From: Echinometra lucunter
Taxonomy: Eukaryota > Echinodermata > Echinoidea > Camarodonta > Echinometridae
Assembly: GCA_029962745.1 (NCBI GenBank)
Contig: CM057165.1
Span: 25,465,882 to 25,529,881 of the forward strand
Direction: 5' to 3'
DNA: 64,000 nt
Positions 44,216-54,655 of the stretch are shown here, piece by piece. Numbering within the stretch: the stretch's first letter is position 1; each line of letters starts with the position of its first letter. Both the position numbers and the translations under genes were made by a program. The notes beneath the pieces are model-generated. The model worked only from the letters and a program-made list of their open reading frames with translations. It had not been told where the DNA came from and ran no database searches.

Positions 44216-47025
44216 AGAACCATATATATATATACATAATTGAAAATTAGTCTGCTTGGCATCTAGATGAAACTCACCTTCACTGCGAAAATGTTGAGTA
44301 AAATTTTGCTCAACATTTTACACAACGTTGCTCAAGGAGGCTGCAACTCAACTGTTGAGTAATAAATCACCAACAGTGTTGGGTAACACGTTTCCACCAA
44401 CAACTGAGTAATTGCTGTCACTCAGATGTTGAGCAATTACAATTACTCAACAGTTGAACGTCTTGATTTAACCATCTATTGTGTAATTTTTATATCAACT
44501 ATTGCTTAATTGCGCGTATCTTTTCTCAAGTGTTAAGCATTTCAATAACCATTTGTTGGGCATTTAAAACTCAGCAATTGCTTAAATACGAGGTTTCATT
44601 ATGTGTTGAGCATTCTGTTACTCATGTGTTGGGTTTTTAAAATACCAAATATTGCTGAAATATGTCATTTTCATTATTTGTTGAGTATTGTCTTTCTCAT
44701 TTGTTGAGTATTTACTAAGCAACTGTTGCTTTCTACGCCTAGTTTATTGAGCATTGTTATTGTTACTATTTGTTGGGTTTTATTTGGATATATATTGAGC
44801 TTTTATTTACTCATTTGTTAGGTAGTAGATCCCCAGTAGATCAAATTGTTGCATAATATGGCTAAATGATGGATTTTATTTTTAGTAACAATTGAGTGTT
44901 TTTTTATCAACCTTTGCCCACTTGTAATATATTTATCAGATGTTGAGTGTCTTCGTAAGTATTTCTTTCACTTTTGACAGCACCTGTCATCAGAATTCTG
45001 AGCATTTCCAATTTTCCATACAGCAATTTATAACACAGTACACTATTGTTCTTCTGTTTCAGATTTTAATAAACAAAGTTTTGAAAACACACTACATACT
45101 TCATTCAGAACATTAGCATCATTGAAAGCTGAAACTTAGTTTTATTAAACCAAGTTTTCTTATACACCAAACTTACTGCATGTTAGCAATATTAGAGCTG
45201 CATAAAGAAAAAAAAAAGAACAACTCATAATTTGAGTGTTTCACATTCAATATTGACTTTTTTTAATGACAAGAGAAGTCCCTTGCCTAATTTTGACATG
45301 CAATTGTCATGATCGTCATTAATCTTGTGGCTGATATAGTATGATGAACTCTATGATTGAGAAACATACAATTGCATGCCAAAATAAGGCACTAGACCAG
45401 ACATACTGATCTTTAGACTATTTCTTTTGTCATTAAAAATCATTAACATTTCTCGCAAAAATGTGAACAATTCAAATTATGATTTTTCGTTCTTTTCCTC
45501 TTGCAGCCCCGAATGCCTTTGAAATGTTGCATTATCACAAGGAGATCACTTAAATTTGATGAAAACAAATGATCAACAAATCAATGTTAGAACTAGTAAA
45601 TAGGCTACAGTAACCAATGGAGGTATTCAGTTCTCGGATGATTAAGTTATAGTCTCGACTGTTTCTGGTAGTCTTTTCATGCCGTCTCTTTCACTTTAAA
45701 ACAATAAATAAAACAATAAATAAAACTACATCAATCTACAACCCCTTGACTTGCAAGTTGCAAACATAAAATAAGTAAGTTCCAGCCTTAAAAATGTTTT
45801 TACTTGTTTGTGGAATGATAAAACCGTTCTCTTTTTCAATTACAGGGGTAACTTCTTGAGTAAGTCACAACACTAGGCTCTGATAAAGTGTCACCCCAAA
45901 AGCCAAAACAGGTATAACCAATCTGCTGTCCCACAAAAATGTGATGTGACAAATGTAAGGGTTTATCAGAATAATCAAAGTTGTACCCTCTAAGTATGAG
46001 TGATCAGTATGCAGTAGTATGACCATACACCACTTTTGTTTGTAAGTGAAGAAATTAACTTATAAATTTATCCAAATATGAAAAACACACTTTCCTTGTT
46101 GCTCCTTTTTACAACGTTATCACAAAGTTTGATGAAAGCAATTATCATCAAAGGCTATAGAATAGGCTGCGGTAAACAACTTAAGTATTCAGTTGGGCCA
46201 AAGCCAAAATTATTGTTTCTGTGAGGGATGGAACTTTAGAACAAGTTTGTGAAAATTTTAGCTTAAATATGGGAAATTTAAATAATATCAATGTCCCAAA
46301 AAATCCATGATAACTTGACGCAATCGACAATCTTGTTAAATCGTCAAATGCGCAGGACGGAATATTTTTCACCCCCCCCCCCTGTCATTACATGTAGTGT
46401 GGTGAATATGAAAAATACCTCTTAGACCACTAGGTAAATCAAGCAGTATGTCATACTGAATAAATATTAGCAAAAAACATACATTTTCCCCACCTGGAAA
46501 TGCTTAATAAAGGTTATTTTTGTCAAGGTTGCAGAATTTGGAAGGCTTAATAGCTATAAAAATCAATGAAAATCAGTTTTTGGCCAATTTTGATGAAAAA
46601 TGTGTAAACATGCTCAGATCATACTACATCAAATGAGCTTGAATTTGAAGCATAACCCCTGTTTTGCCCCCGTATAAGCCACCGTTAATCGCAGAAATTC
46701 CGTCCCTCGCACTAAAATTCTGTCCCTCGCAAAATCTTTTTGACTCTACCACACCATATTAACTTTACCAATTTTTTCTAAAGTTTCTTACAGATGTTGA
46801 GGTAAATAATAATTGATACTTTGGAAAGTTACAACAAAATACAGTTAGATTTTCCATCTCAAAAATGCGAGAGATGGAATTCTAAGTTATCTTTTAAATA
46901 TCTTTCATATTTTAGAAACACATTTTAAAATACAGAATTTTTTCTCTTATTTATGGGCATCTGGCATACACATCAAAATGCAAAAAGAAACAAAAAATAA
47001 TTGGCCTTTCCAATCTGAAATGACA

Positions 47026-47260
47026 TCATTTTAACCAAATTCCTTCCCTCTTCCCTTCCCTTCTATGAACTTCCACACTGCTCGGCATGTTCACTTGATA
47101 ATTCAAGTCCATAACAAAATGCACTTTATAGCACAAATCAACAGCCTTTAACAGTGATGGCTGTGGCAAGGCATGCCTTTTAAATTCTAGGACAACAAAA
47201 TACTGGGATGGCTGCAGCACACTTTGTGAATACAGGCCTAAGATGATGATGAGAGGCTGC
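47026..47260 (-). pseudogene. partial duplicate of the downstream exon
   Basis: The minus-strand frame repeats the middle of the exon at 47459-47797: VLQPSQYFVVLEFKRHALPQ, PSLLKAVDLCYKVHFVMDLN, YQV. It then diverges after a two-base difference (GGCATGTTCACTTG versus GGCAGTCAACTTG) that destroys the C-terminal frame. The 5' portion and splice acceptor are missing. It is a decayed tandem duplicate. Confidence 0.7.
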
Positions 47261-47458
47261 AGTCTTTCGTAAGGTGAAATATCTAAAACATTATGAAGAA
47301 CGCAAAGGATTTCCTTATCTCAAGGAAATAACAACTAACACTCTAACAAAGGGTGCCACCTCAGAACAGGTATGTCCAAGCTGTTCCAAGCAAGTTGTAC
47401 CCGTAAGTATTACAATGTACAAGAGTTATCGCCAGAGGGCCTGAGTGTTTTGGTGAAT

Positions 47459-47797
47459 TTACTGCTTCTCCTCTTTTTGATTGAACATGTATGCTCTGAA
47501 TTGGCGAACCTGGCTGTTTTCTTTTTGAGGACTGACATCTGGCTGTTGGTAGATAGTTTCTATGAACTTCCACACTGCTCGGCAGTCAACTTGATAATTC
47601 AAGTCCATAACAAAATGCACTTTATAGCACAAATCAACAGCCTTTAACAGTGATGGTTGTGGCAAGGCATGTCTTTCTAGGACGACAAAACACTGGGATG
47701 GCTGCAGCACACTTTCTGAATACAAGATGATGATGAAAGGTTGTGGTCTTTTAACAGCATCAATCCTTGTTAAGTACTCTGTCACATTGGTAACATC
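47459..47797 (-). CDS. terminal exon of an uncharacterised, transposon-associated protein family
   Basis: A 113-codon exon including its stop, preceded by a good acceptor (TTATGTTTTCAG) and opening in phase 0 as DVTNVTEYLTRID. The signature is PSQCFVVLERHALPQPSLLK, AVDLCYKVHFVMDLNYQVDC, AVWKFIETIYQ. The pattern AVD-C-K-x-F-V-x-(D/N)-Y-x-x-x-C-x-x-VW-F-(L/I) at a C-terminus recurs, by my recollection, in many uncharacterised predicted proteins of fish and invertebrates. It is usually multicopy and so likely carried by mobile DNA. No enzymatic residues are evident and function is unknown. Upstream exons were not identified; candidates would lie above 47.8 kb inside the same element. Confidence 0.55.
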   Translation of the reverse strand, partial: DVTNVTEYLTRIDAVKRPQPFIIILYSESVLQPSQCFVVLERHALPQPSLLKAVDLCYKVHFVMDLNYQVDCRAVWKFIETIYQQPDVSPQKENSQVRQFRAYMFNQKEEKQ

Positions 47798-48079
47798 CTG
47801 AAAACATAAGAATACAAATACAATAAAATGTTAGTTTCAGTGAACAAAGGTGACTGATCATAACTGGAAACAAACAAAACCTTTGAGGAAAAAGGGTTGA
47901 TGAAAAAGAAAAGAAATACACATCATATTATTTTTAGGCATCTCCATCTTTAACAATTGAGACATACATACTGAAGTTGTGATCAACACCATTCATGTCA
48001 CATTTTCTTAAGCAAATCATCCATGTACTCTACTTCAGACATGACATAGGAAACAAACCAGCATCATGCACCTATTTTT

Positions 48080-49700
48080 TTTTTTTTTTGGAAGATAATA
48101 AAAAAGGTGGAGATCAGATATCTATAAAAATGGAGCCATCTTGAAGAATATTTTTGGCACATCAGGTTCTGGTAGAACACATCATTCAATGGATAAAGTT
48201 GTCCATATATGACAAAACATTTGTAACACAAACAAATATTACAAACAGTTTTACAAATTTTTATTCAAAATGTGAAGAAAAAAGTCATTTTTTGCTGACT
48301 TGGTACCAGGTATTTTCATTCACATTTCAATCCCAACTTACCAACTGGGCATCGATGAATGAATGGATAGAGTCACTTGTAGCAGATTTCCCCTTGCTTT
48401 TGCCACCACTTCGGCCCTCAAAATATAAATACAGACAACACAGGGGATTTTTGCCACCCTAGCCCATTCTGGCAATTGCCACCTGTGGCCATTCTGGTAG
48501 AGTAGCTAGAGTAGACACTTAAAAAAAAAAAAAAAAAAAAACATACTTGGGACCATTCTGGCAATTGCCAGAGTGGGTCAAAGTGGAAAATTTTAGAATT
48601 GCCCCGATTGGCGTGCTGAAGTAGCTAACAACTATCACCCTGGCCACACCTGATATTTTTTAATTGGGGTCAGAATAACAATCATTAACTGTGTGGCTTG
48701 ACACAAAATCTGCCACTCTGCCTCACTGTGGCAATTGATGGCATAATAACAGCAAATACTTCTCCCCCCCCCGCCCCCTTTTCAATCAACTTTGAGATAA
48801 TAAGTGTCAATTCAAAGAAATGACCAGAATCATCAGATCACATCTTTACCCATTAAAAATGCAAGTGCCTTTCATAAGCTACAAATATCCTTTCTTCCAT
48901 TCAGAGTGAGGGTTATCATAATACTGGCAGTTATATGATTTCCATTTACCTTTAGTTAACTTCTCTATATACATCCAAGTCATCAGGAAGTTAAAAAAAA
49001 ATGGCCCAGCGAGCCGCGACCCGAGTGTTTTCCAGCGCGCAGCGGGCCGCGACCCGTTTAGTAAAAGCTCGTGCAAATTGCAATGCAATGAGGAACTGTC
49101 ACTGCTAATTAGATGCATGTGAATGACTGAAAACACACTTTTTTCATGTGTGCACTTCTATTGTATTACTTCATCTGTCCATTAATTGACACAGTTGTAT
49201 TCCCAGACTGTATTCTATGACTCGTATTGAACAATTATACCCAACACTCACCTACAAACGTTTGTTCCAGGCGCCCCCACTCCAGCAATAACTCGTGCAT
49301 CGAGGACGCCATTTTTGCCGAAAACAAGTTGCATGTGTGTGTGTTCAGGCAACTGATTGCGTGACTTTCCAGCAACGGTTGCCAAAGTGAATGTTTCTGG
49401 TATGAAATACGAACAACCAGTTGTAGAAAAACTCGCATGTGAGTATCATTTGATAACGGTTGCTTTATTTCCATTCAACAGTTGTCGAAGTTGATATTTC
49501 TACTCAACATGTTTTTAGCAACAGAAATAATTCGCCCAACATTTTCACGAAGTTGATTTTGAAGTGTTGCGCAGCGTTGCAGATTCTTAACTTTCCCCCA
49601 ACACCTTATTTTCTACACATATTGCGTGAATTTTAATCAACACTTCAAACAACAAATAATAAAAACATTTTCTGCAACGGATTTCAAGCAACTTTTTAAA
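48080..49700. other. no gene recognised in the right half of the large element
   Basis: AT-rich DNA with small inverted motifs, such as TTCTGGCAATTGCCA repeated near 48467 and 48552, and a duplicated GCGAGCCGCGACCCGAGTG / GCGGGCCGCGACCCG block at 49010-49055. The frames at 48154-48462 and 48879-49136 are chance. Confidence 0.5.
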
Positions 49701-49950
49701 GTGTTTCAAAAGAAATCAACGCTCTGATTTCTTTTGAAAGGTGAGTTTCACAATCCGTCTGCCCATGAACAGACGTGTTTTTTTTTTGTCTGTTTCAGAA
49801 ACGGATTTTGATTTACATCTTTTTGTCACACCGTGGGCACTGACGAAGAGTGTGACTTCGCCTTTCATTTTTGAGAGCTATGCTCCGTTTTCTTTTAAAA
49901 TCTATGATTTTATGTTTTATTGGCATTCTACTACCAACTCTGATTCTTAC

Positions 49951-49962
49951 ATATATATATAT

Positions 49963-50043
<81 letters not shown>
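49951..50043. repeat. (TA)n microsatellite
   Basis: A long TA tract with minor TACA interruptions, ending in (CA)n. It produces Tyr-Ile repeat frames on both strands. Confidence 0.95.
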
Positions 50044-50044
<1 letters not shown>

Positions 50045-50179
50045 GTATATATCAGTAGCCGTGGGTTCATCTCCGCTTGGTCGTCTTGCCCCCCTCCCCC
50101 CCCCCCCCCCAATCCGAAAAATGGCCGGATCGACGCCTCTGTAGCTAAGTATACTTTTACTACTGCTGGTGCTGCTACT

Positions 50180-50184
50180 AGCTT

Positions 50185-50240
<56 letters not shown>

Positions 50241-50262
50241 GCTACTACTGCTACTACTACTG

Positions 50263-50294
<32 letters not shown>

Positions 50295-50595
50295 GCTACC
50301 ATTGCTACTACTACTGCTACTACTACTACTTCTACTGCTACTACTACTACTACTACCACCACTACTACTACTACTTCTACTGCTACCACTGCTACTACTG
50401 CTACTGCTACTACTGCTACTACTGCTACTACTGCTACTACTACTGCTACTGCTACTGCTACTGCTACTGCTACTGCTACTGCTACTGCTACTGCTACTGC
50501 TACTGCTACTGCTACTGCTACTGCTACTGCTGCTGCCGCTGCTGCCGCCGCCGCCGATGCCGCTGCTGCCGCTACTACTGCTGCTGCTGCCGCTG
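50180..50595. repeat. long compound CTA/CTG trinucleotide repeat
   Basis: About 415 bp graded from pure (CTA)n through mixed CTA/CTG to (CTGCTA)n and finally (CTG/CCG)n at 50530-50595. It forms very long artefactual frames (polyTyr/Cys, polyThr/Ala, polyLeu, polyVal/Ala). No gene. Confidence 0.97.
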
Positions 50596-50640
50596 CATTA
50601 GAAGACGGGGGTTGTGGAACTCTTCCCTGAACGAGTGTCG

Positions 50641-50663
50641 TAATAGTAATAATAATAATAATA

Positions 50664-50718
<55 letters not shown>

Positions 50719-50735
50719 TAACAATAACAATAATA
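50641..50735. repeat. (AAT)n microsatellite
   Basis: About 30 AAT/AGT trinucleotides, 45 bp downstream of the CTA/CTG tract. Confidence 0.95.
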
Positions 50736-51479
50736 CGGCCTACAGAAGGCAGTTGTACTGGAGAAAACAACTTATTAAGAAGACACTTGGACAGTACTTA
50801 ATACAATATAATAATATAACGCTTGCGCTTGATAGAACTTAGTGCTTTTTGTTAAATCAAAGCCTTTCAAGTATTCGGACTTGGTCCTGTTTTTTGCACG
50901 ATAATACTAAATATATAAAATACCAAGTATGTAATCAATCGAGTACCCAAATTGTTTCTCTTTTCTTCTTTCTTTCTGTTACTTCCCCCCCCCCTCTCTC
51001 TCTCTCTCTCTCTTCATTTTTTTTCCTCCCTCCCACTTTGCCCGCCTTCTCTTTTTTGCCCGGAAATTTAAAAAAATTTATATTCTCTTTATACCTGTAC
51101 AATGTACTCCTTGCCCTTACCCTCTCTGTTCAAATCCTTTCATAATAGACCAAGATTTGCCAAATGAAATCATGCCGGAATTTAGTACATGTACATGTAT
51201 GTAAATATAGATTATAAAGCAATCAAATTTAGTTTGCCCGATTGCATGACCTATATATGAAGGAAATGCGCTTATTTGTGATATCTTCCTGCCAATGGTA
51301 CCATACTTGCAAGGGTGTTGGACCAAATAAAGCATCCGACGTCACTGAACGGAAAGTAAATAAAATACATCCCCTAATCAATGAATCATAAAGAAATCTG
51401 TTCTAACCTCTTATGCTAAGCTTTGTTTAACGGGACCCACTACTTGGTATTCTTTCTACGGTTTTAACCCAGACTTAAA

Positions 51480-52062
51480 GGGAACCAAAATCAATTTTAA
51501 TGAAAAGAGAGGATAGAGATAAGCAATTTTAAAAAAAATTTCGATCAAAATCGGTTACAAAATGAGAAAGTTATGAAAGTTTGAAAAGTCTCAATTTACT
51601 TTCTATGGCTATCCTCAAATTGGCAATGTTGGTTCATAATGGCAGGTTTTGTGGACAACTCTTAACACGTATTGTACACATAATTTCATATTTTCTCCAT
51701 GATCTCTCAAGGTGCACCCTGTCTTCTTCTTATCTCAAGATGTATCATGGGAAAATGTATATGACACATGTTGAGTTCAAAAAGAGACAAACAGCATCTT
51801 TTAGAGATAATGGGAAAAATGTGAAATTCTGTGTACAAAACATATCAAGAGTTGTCCACAAAAACCTGCCATTTTAAACAACATTGCCAATTTGGGGATA
51901 GCCATAGAAAGTAAATCGAGACTTTTCAAACTCTCATAACTTTCTCACTTTGTAACTGATTTTGATGGAACTTCCAACAAAAACAAAAACAAAAAAATAA
52001 GTTGCTTCTGTTTATCCTTTCTTTTCATTAAAATTGATTTTTCACCAGGGTTTTTGGTTCCC
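51480..52062. mobile_element. foldback MITE, ~190-bp arms
   Basis: The left arm (51480-51668) begins GGGAACCAAAATCAATTTTA. The right arm (51847-52062) ends TTTTTGGTTCCC. The arms pair throughout, including AAGTTTGAAAAGTCTC, TCTATGGCTATCCTCAAATT and GTGGACAACTCTT with their complements. The loop is ~180 bp. The right arm has a ~25-bp A-rich insertion near 51975-52000. It shares its general design, and the GGCAA... / GGACAACTCT inner motif, with the element at 58.88-59.60 kb. Non-coding. Confidence 0.85.
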
Positions 52063-52296
52063 AGTGGAACAAGCATATAGAAACAACATGACATTGTTTC
52101 TTCCGTTACATGCCATGCACAGTACATGTTATTACCATTTACAATCAATCTGTGACATCCCGTCCATTCTCTTACCTCATCCCTCTCTCTCTCTTTCTCC
52201 TCCCCCTTCTCACTTTAATCTGTTTTACCCATTATATTATTCTTCATTTACAGGTATTACATTTTAGGTGAGATGGCATAAAAGAAATACATAATA

Positions 52297-53110
52297 CAGT
52301 GGAAACTCACCATTATAAAAAGCAGATATAACAAAATTCCAGACATAACAATGTTATTTTGCTGGTCCCAGGTCTTTATGTTCTTTTGTTTTTTTTTAAC
52401 CCATTTGTGACAGGAATTATTTAAAGCCTAATTTGATCAGCTTTTATTCTTCAAATTGGCAACACCAACATTTTTATTTTATTGCTACATTTTTCTTATA
52501 AAACGTCATGCATCTGAAATGAATATAAATTGACAGAAATTATGAGAAGTCAAAAAGTTGCCAATTTGCAGGGGAAAACTGTGATTTTAAACTTTCTATC
52601 ACATTGCCAATTTAAGGATTTTAATGCTTATTTTCCTTTAAAAAATTTTCAGCATCAAACAACGAATATTGACGCAACCAAAATGGGCACAGTTTGTGTA
52701 GAATTTTTTGCTCTTTCTGCTCATGTATTTGGTACAATTTTTAGGGCTTTGCATCAAAAGATATTAGGCCAAACCACAAAATGTGGACCTCTGTCATGAA
52801 TGGGTTAAATAACCTAAAGACCTTCCTTACATACATGGCCATATGCAGCAGGGGGGAGGGGGGCAGTTGACCCCCCAAAATTTTCAAGACTTACATTTTT
52901 TTATGGAAAATTTCCCCAAATTCAACCATAAGTGTGCACCAGATCCTTCCATTCTAATTTTAAAAATGGAAAAGCATCCTCATGACCAGCTCGATTGCTT
53001 TACTCCTTTGTTTGCGTGTTTCTTCGAACATTTTACATATTCTTGGCCCTACTGACATAACAAGGTAATTTTCCTGAGACCAAGGACCTGGTTATAGTGA
53101 GTTTCTACTG
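52297..53110. mobile_element. pogo/Tigger-like MITE, copy A
   Basis: It begins CAGTGGAAACTCACCATTAT, ends with the complement of CAGTAGAAACTCACTATAAC, and has TA directly outside both ends (52295-52296, 53111-53112). These terminal bases and the TA target are characteristic of pogo/Tigger-type Tc1/mariner elements. It encodes no transposase. A G-rich insertion (GCAGCAGGGGGGAGG...) is nested near 52846-52890. Confidence 0.8.
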
Positions 53111-53114
53111 TACA

Positions 53115-54655
53115 ATGAAAAGACGGATCCAGATTTTCTAAATATATTTCAATCTTGAGCTCATCACTCCTAAACAAATCAGAGTGGCCTATTCATTTAC
53201 ATATAAGGCGTGCAAGCAACAACACAATTGAACTACATGCACAGATATTCGAGAGTACATACATGTACATATGAATATGTGTAGTGGGCAGAAAAGTGAT
53301 GTTAGATAAAAATTCATGTTTTATTTGGAATGAGAATAACAAAGACAACAAGATAGCAAATCACAAACTACAATAAAATATTCTAATTAATAATGAACAG
53401 TGGAGTACATGAAATACTGCAAATCTAGCAGCACACTGGCCACAGTATAACTTATGGTAGTGTTCATTTCAATACACATTATACACATTACATAATAAGG
53501 GGTTATAGTCCCACTTCAGTATGTAGCAAAGTAGAACCCCTTATTTTGAGCCCCCCCCCCCCGATAAAAATGAAAGTGAAAACTGGAAATCATAAGACAC
53601 TAATTATCTAATTAGGTAAACTACCATTTCTTCTACAATATTAACTAGTAAGGAGTGCCTTTTCTAGACATGTAGATTGAATAAAAACATGCATACAATT
53701 TACATATAATGATAGCCTTACTTCCCAAATTTGTCACCACCCATACAAATGTGTATGCACAATCATCCCTATTCCCTGAAAAATGTGCATTTGCAGAAAG
53801 AAGAAGGCCCCTAAATATACAAGGATGATAACAAGAGCATGGGAGCTCTATAAAGTGGACATAAGGGGACCTGATTTGGAACTCAGGGGGCCCCGTAACA
53901 CAAAGATTTGCAATCAATCTCAAAAGTTGTAACAGCCAATCAAGACCATTGTTTCACGCACATCTTGTTCAAAAAGGTGACCCTGGACTAATAAGAATGG
54001 TTGTTTTAAATTTGTAAACCTTTTTGTTACGGGGGCCTGGTATATCCCCCATCTCCATTTGCAAGGGACCGATTACATGTGATGTCATAAATGTTCTCCC
54101 ATCTAAAAATGTATCTCCTACTTGATTCTACTTGAGGGAAAGGATACTTTGAGAAGTGGCTGGGTACTCAACTAATGGGAGAATTTCTCAAGCATGTATG
54201 ACATTAAACACAATGACTGTATTACCCAGGAGAAATTTGTAAAATCATCAATGATCTTTAACTCTTCCCCCCCCCCAAAAAAAAAAATGGTTACAAAGCA
54301 TTATCTTTCTTATGATTTGCCAGGTTTTTCAACATTATCACAGATTTGTATTTGGGGTTTTTCTCCTTCTGACCAAGTCTTTCTTTCCTTGAATGGTTAG
54401 TTCCACTTCAACAGCCCCCCCCCCCACCTCCCCCACCCCCCCCCCCCATCCCTAATCCAAAGCAGTTCAAGGTAAAACTAATTTATTTTTCTACATTGCA
54501 GTTTGTGCCCTATAGTTTACTTCTACACAAATGTCCTTTCATCCAAAGTATGACGATTAAAAAGAAAATAATAATAATAATAAAAAAATGAGTGATTAAA
54601 AACAAACTGATGATTTAAAAGGACACTCTCTGGTCTGCCATCCACGATGAGGGTA
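53115..54655. other. 3' flank of TMCO1; no gene recognised
   Basis: AT-rich DNA with C-runs at 53552, 54268 and 54414. The TMCO1 3' UTR must lie in its right-hand part, reading leftward. No obvious second gene; the minus-strand 92-aa frame at 53645-53923 is unassigned. Confidence 0.5.

Larger units (their letters stand above)
39728..44221. mobile_element. TU-like foldback transposon, copy 2 (inverted relative to copy 1)
   Basis: A 4.5-kb near-identical copy of 35139-39640, reversed. The GTATCAGG ends of both copies face each other across the spacer and the GGTTCTAGG ends face outward. Distinctive differences between the arms are kept in the matching positions: outer arms have GGGAGTGTTCCGCTGG or its complement (35895, 43456), inner arms GGGAGTGTGCCGCTG (38900, 40465). 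Whole-element identity is therefore by descent. The outer flanks of the pair are unrelated. The flanks of this copy are TA-rich (CATATATC left, CATATATA right), so its target duplication is ambiguous. Confidence 0.85.
44268..49750. mobile_element. large element with TGAAACTCACCTT termini and GTTGAGTA subterminal repeats
   Basis: A perfect 13-bp inverted repeat, TGAAACTCACCTT at 44268-44280 and its complement at 49738-49750, bounds 5.5 kb. Inside the left end there are many GTTGAGTA/TTGAGCAA/TGTTGGG motifs (44293-44950). Inside the right end the complements CTCAACA/CCCAACA occur (49500-49600), and a perfect 14-bp-arm hairpin (TTCAAAAGAAATCA) lies at 49706-49739. The middle carries a partly duplicated exon (47026-47797). 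No transposase motif was recognised. The right end could alternatively belong to a nested smaller element. Confidence 0.6.

Noticed and set aside
35075..44243. A dozen 100-155 aa frames rich in GELSSGGVVLRGSCPP or NSPGGQLPRRTTPP
   Set aside because: They are translations of the 15-16 bp tandem array in every frame on both strands. The mostly 16-bp period simply keeps all frames open.
49871..50842. Very long frames (323 aa and 279 aa) of polyTyr/Cys/Asn or polyVal/Ala/Ile
   Set aside because: They are produced by (TA)n, (CTA/CTG)n and (AAT)n microsatellites; no unique sequence supports a protein.
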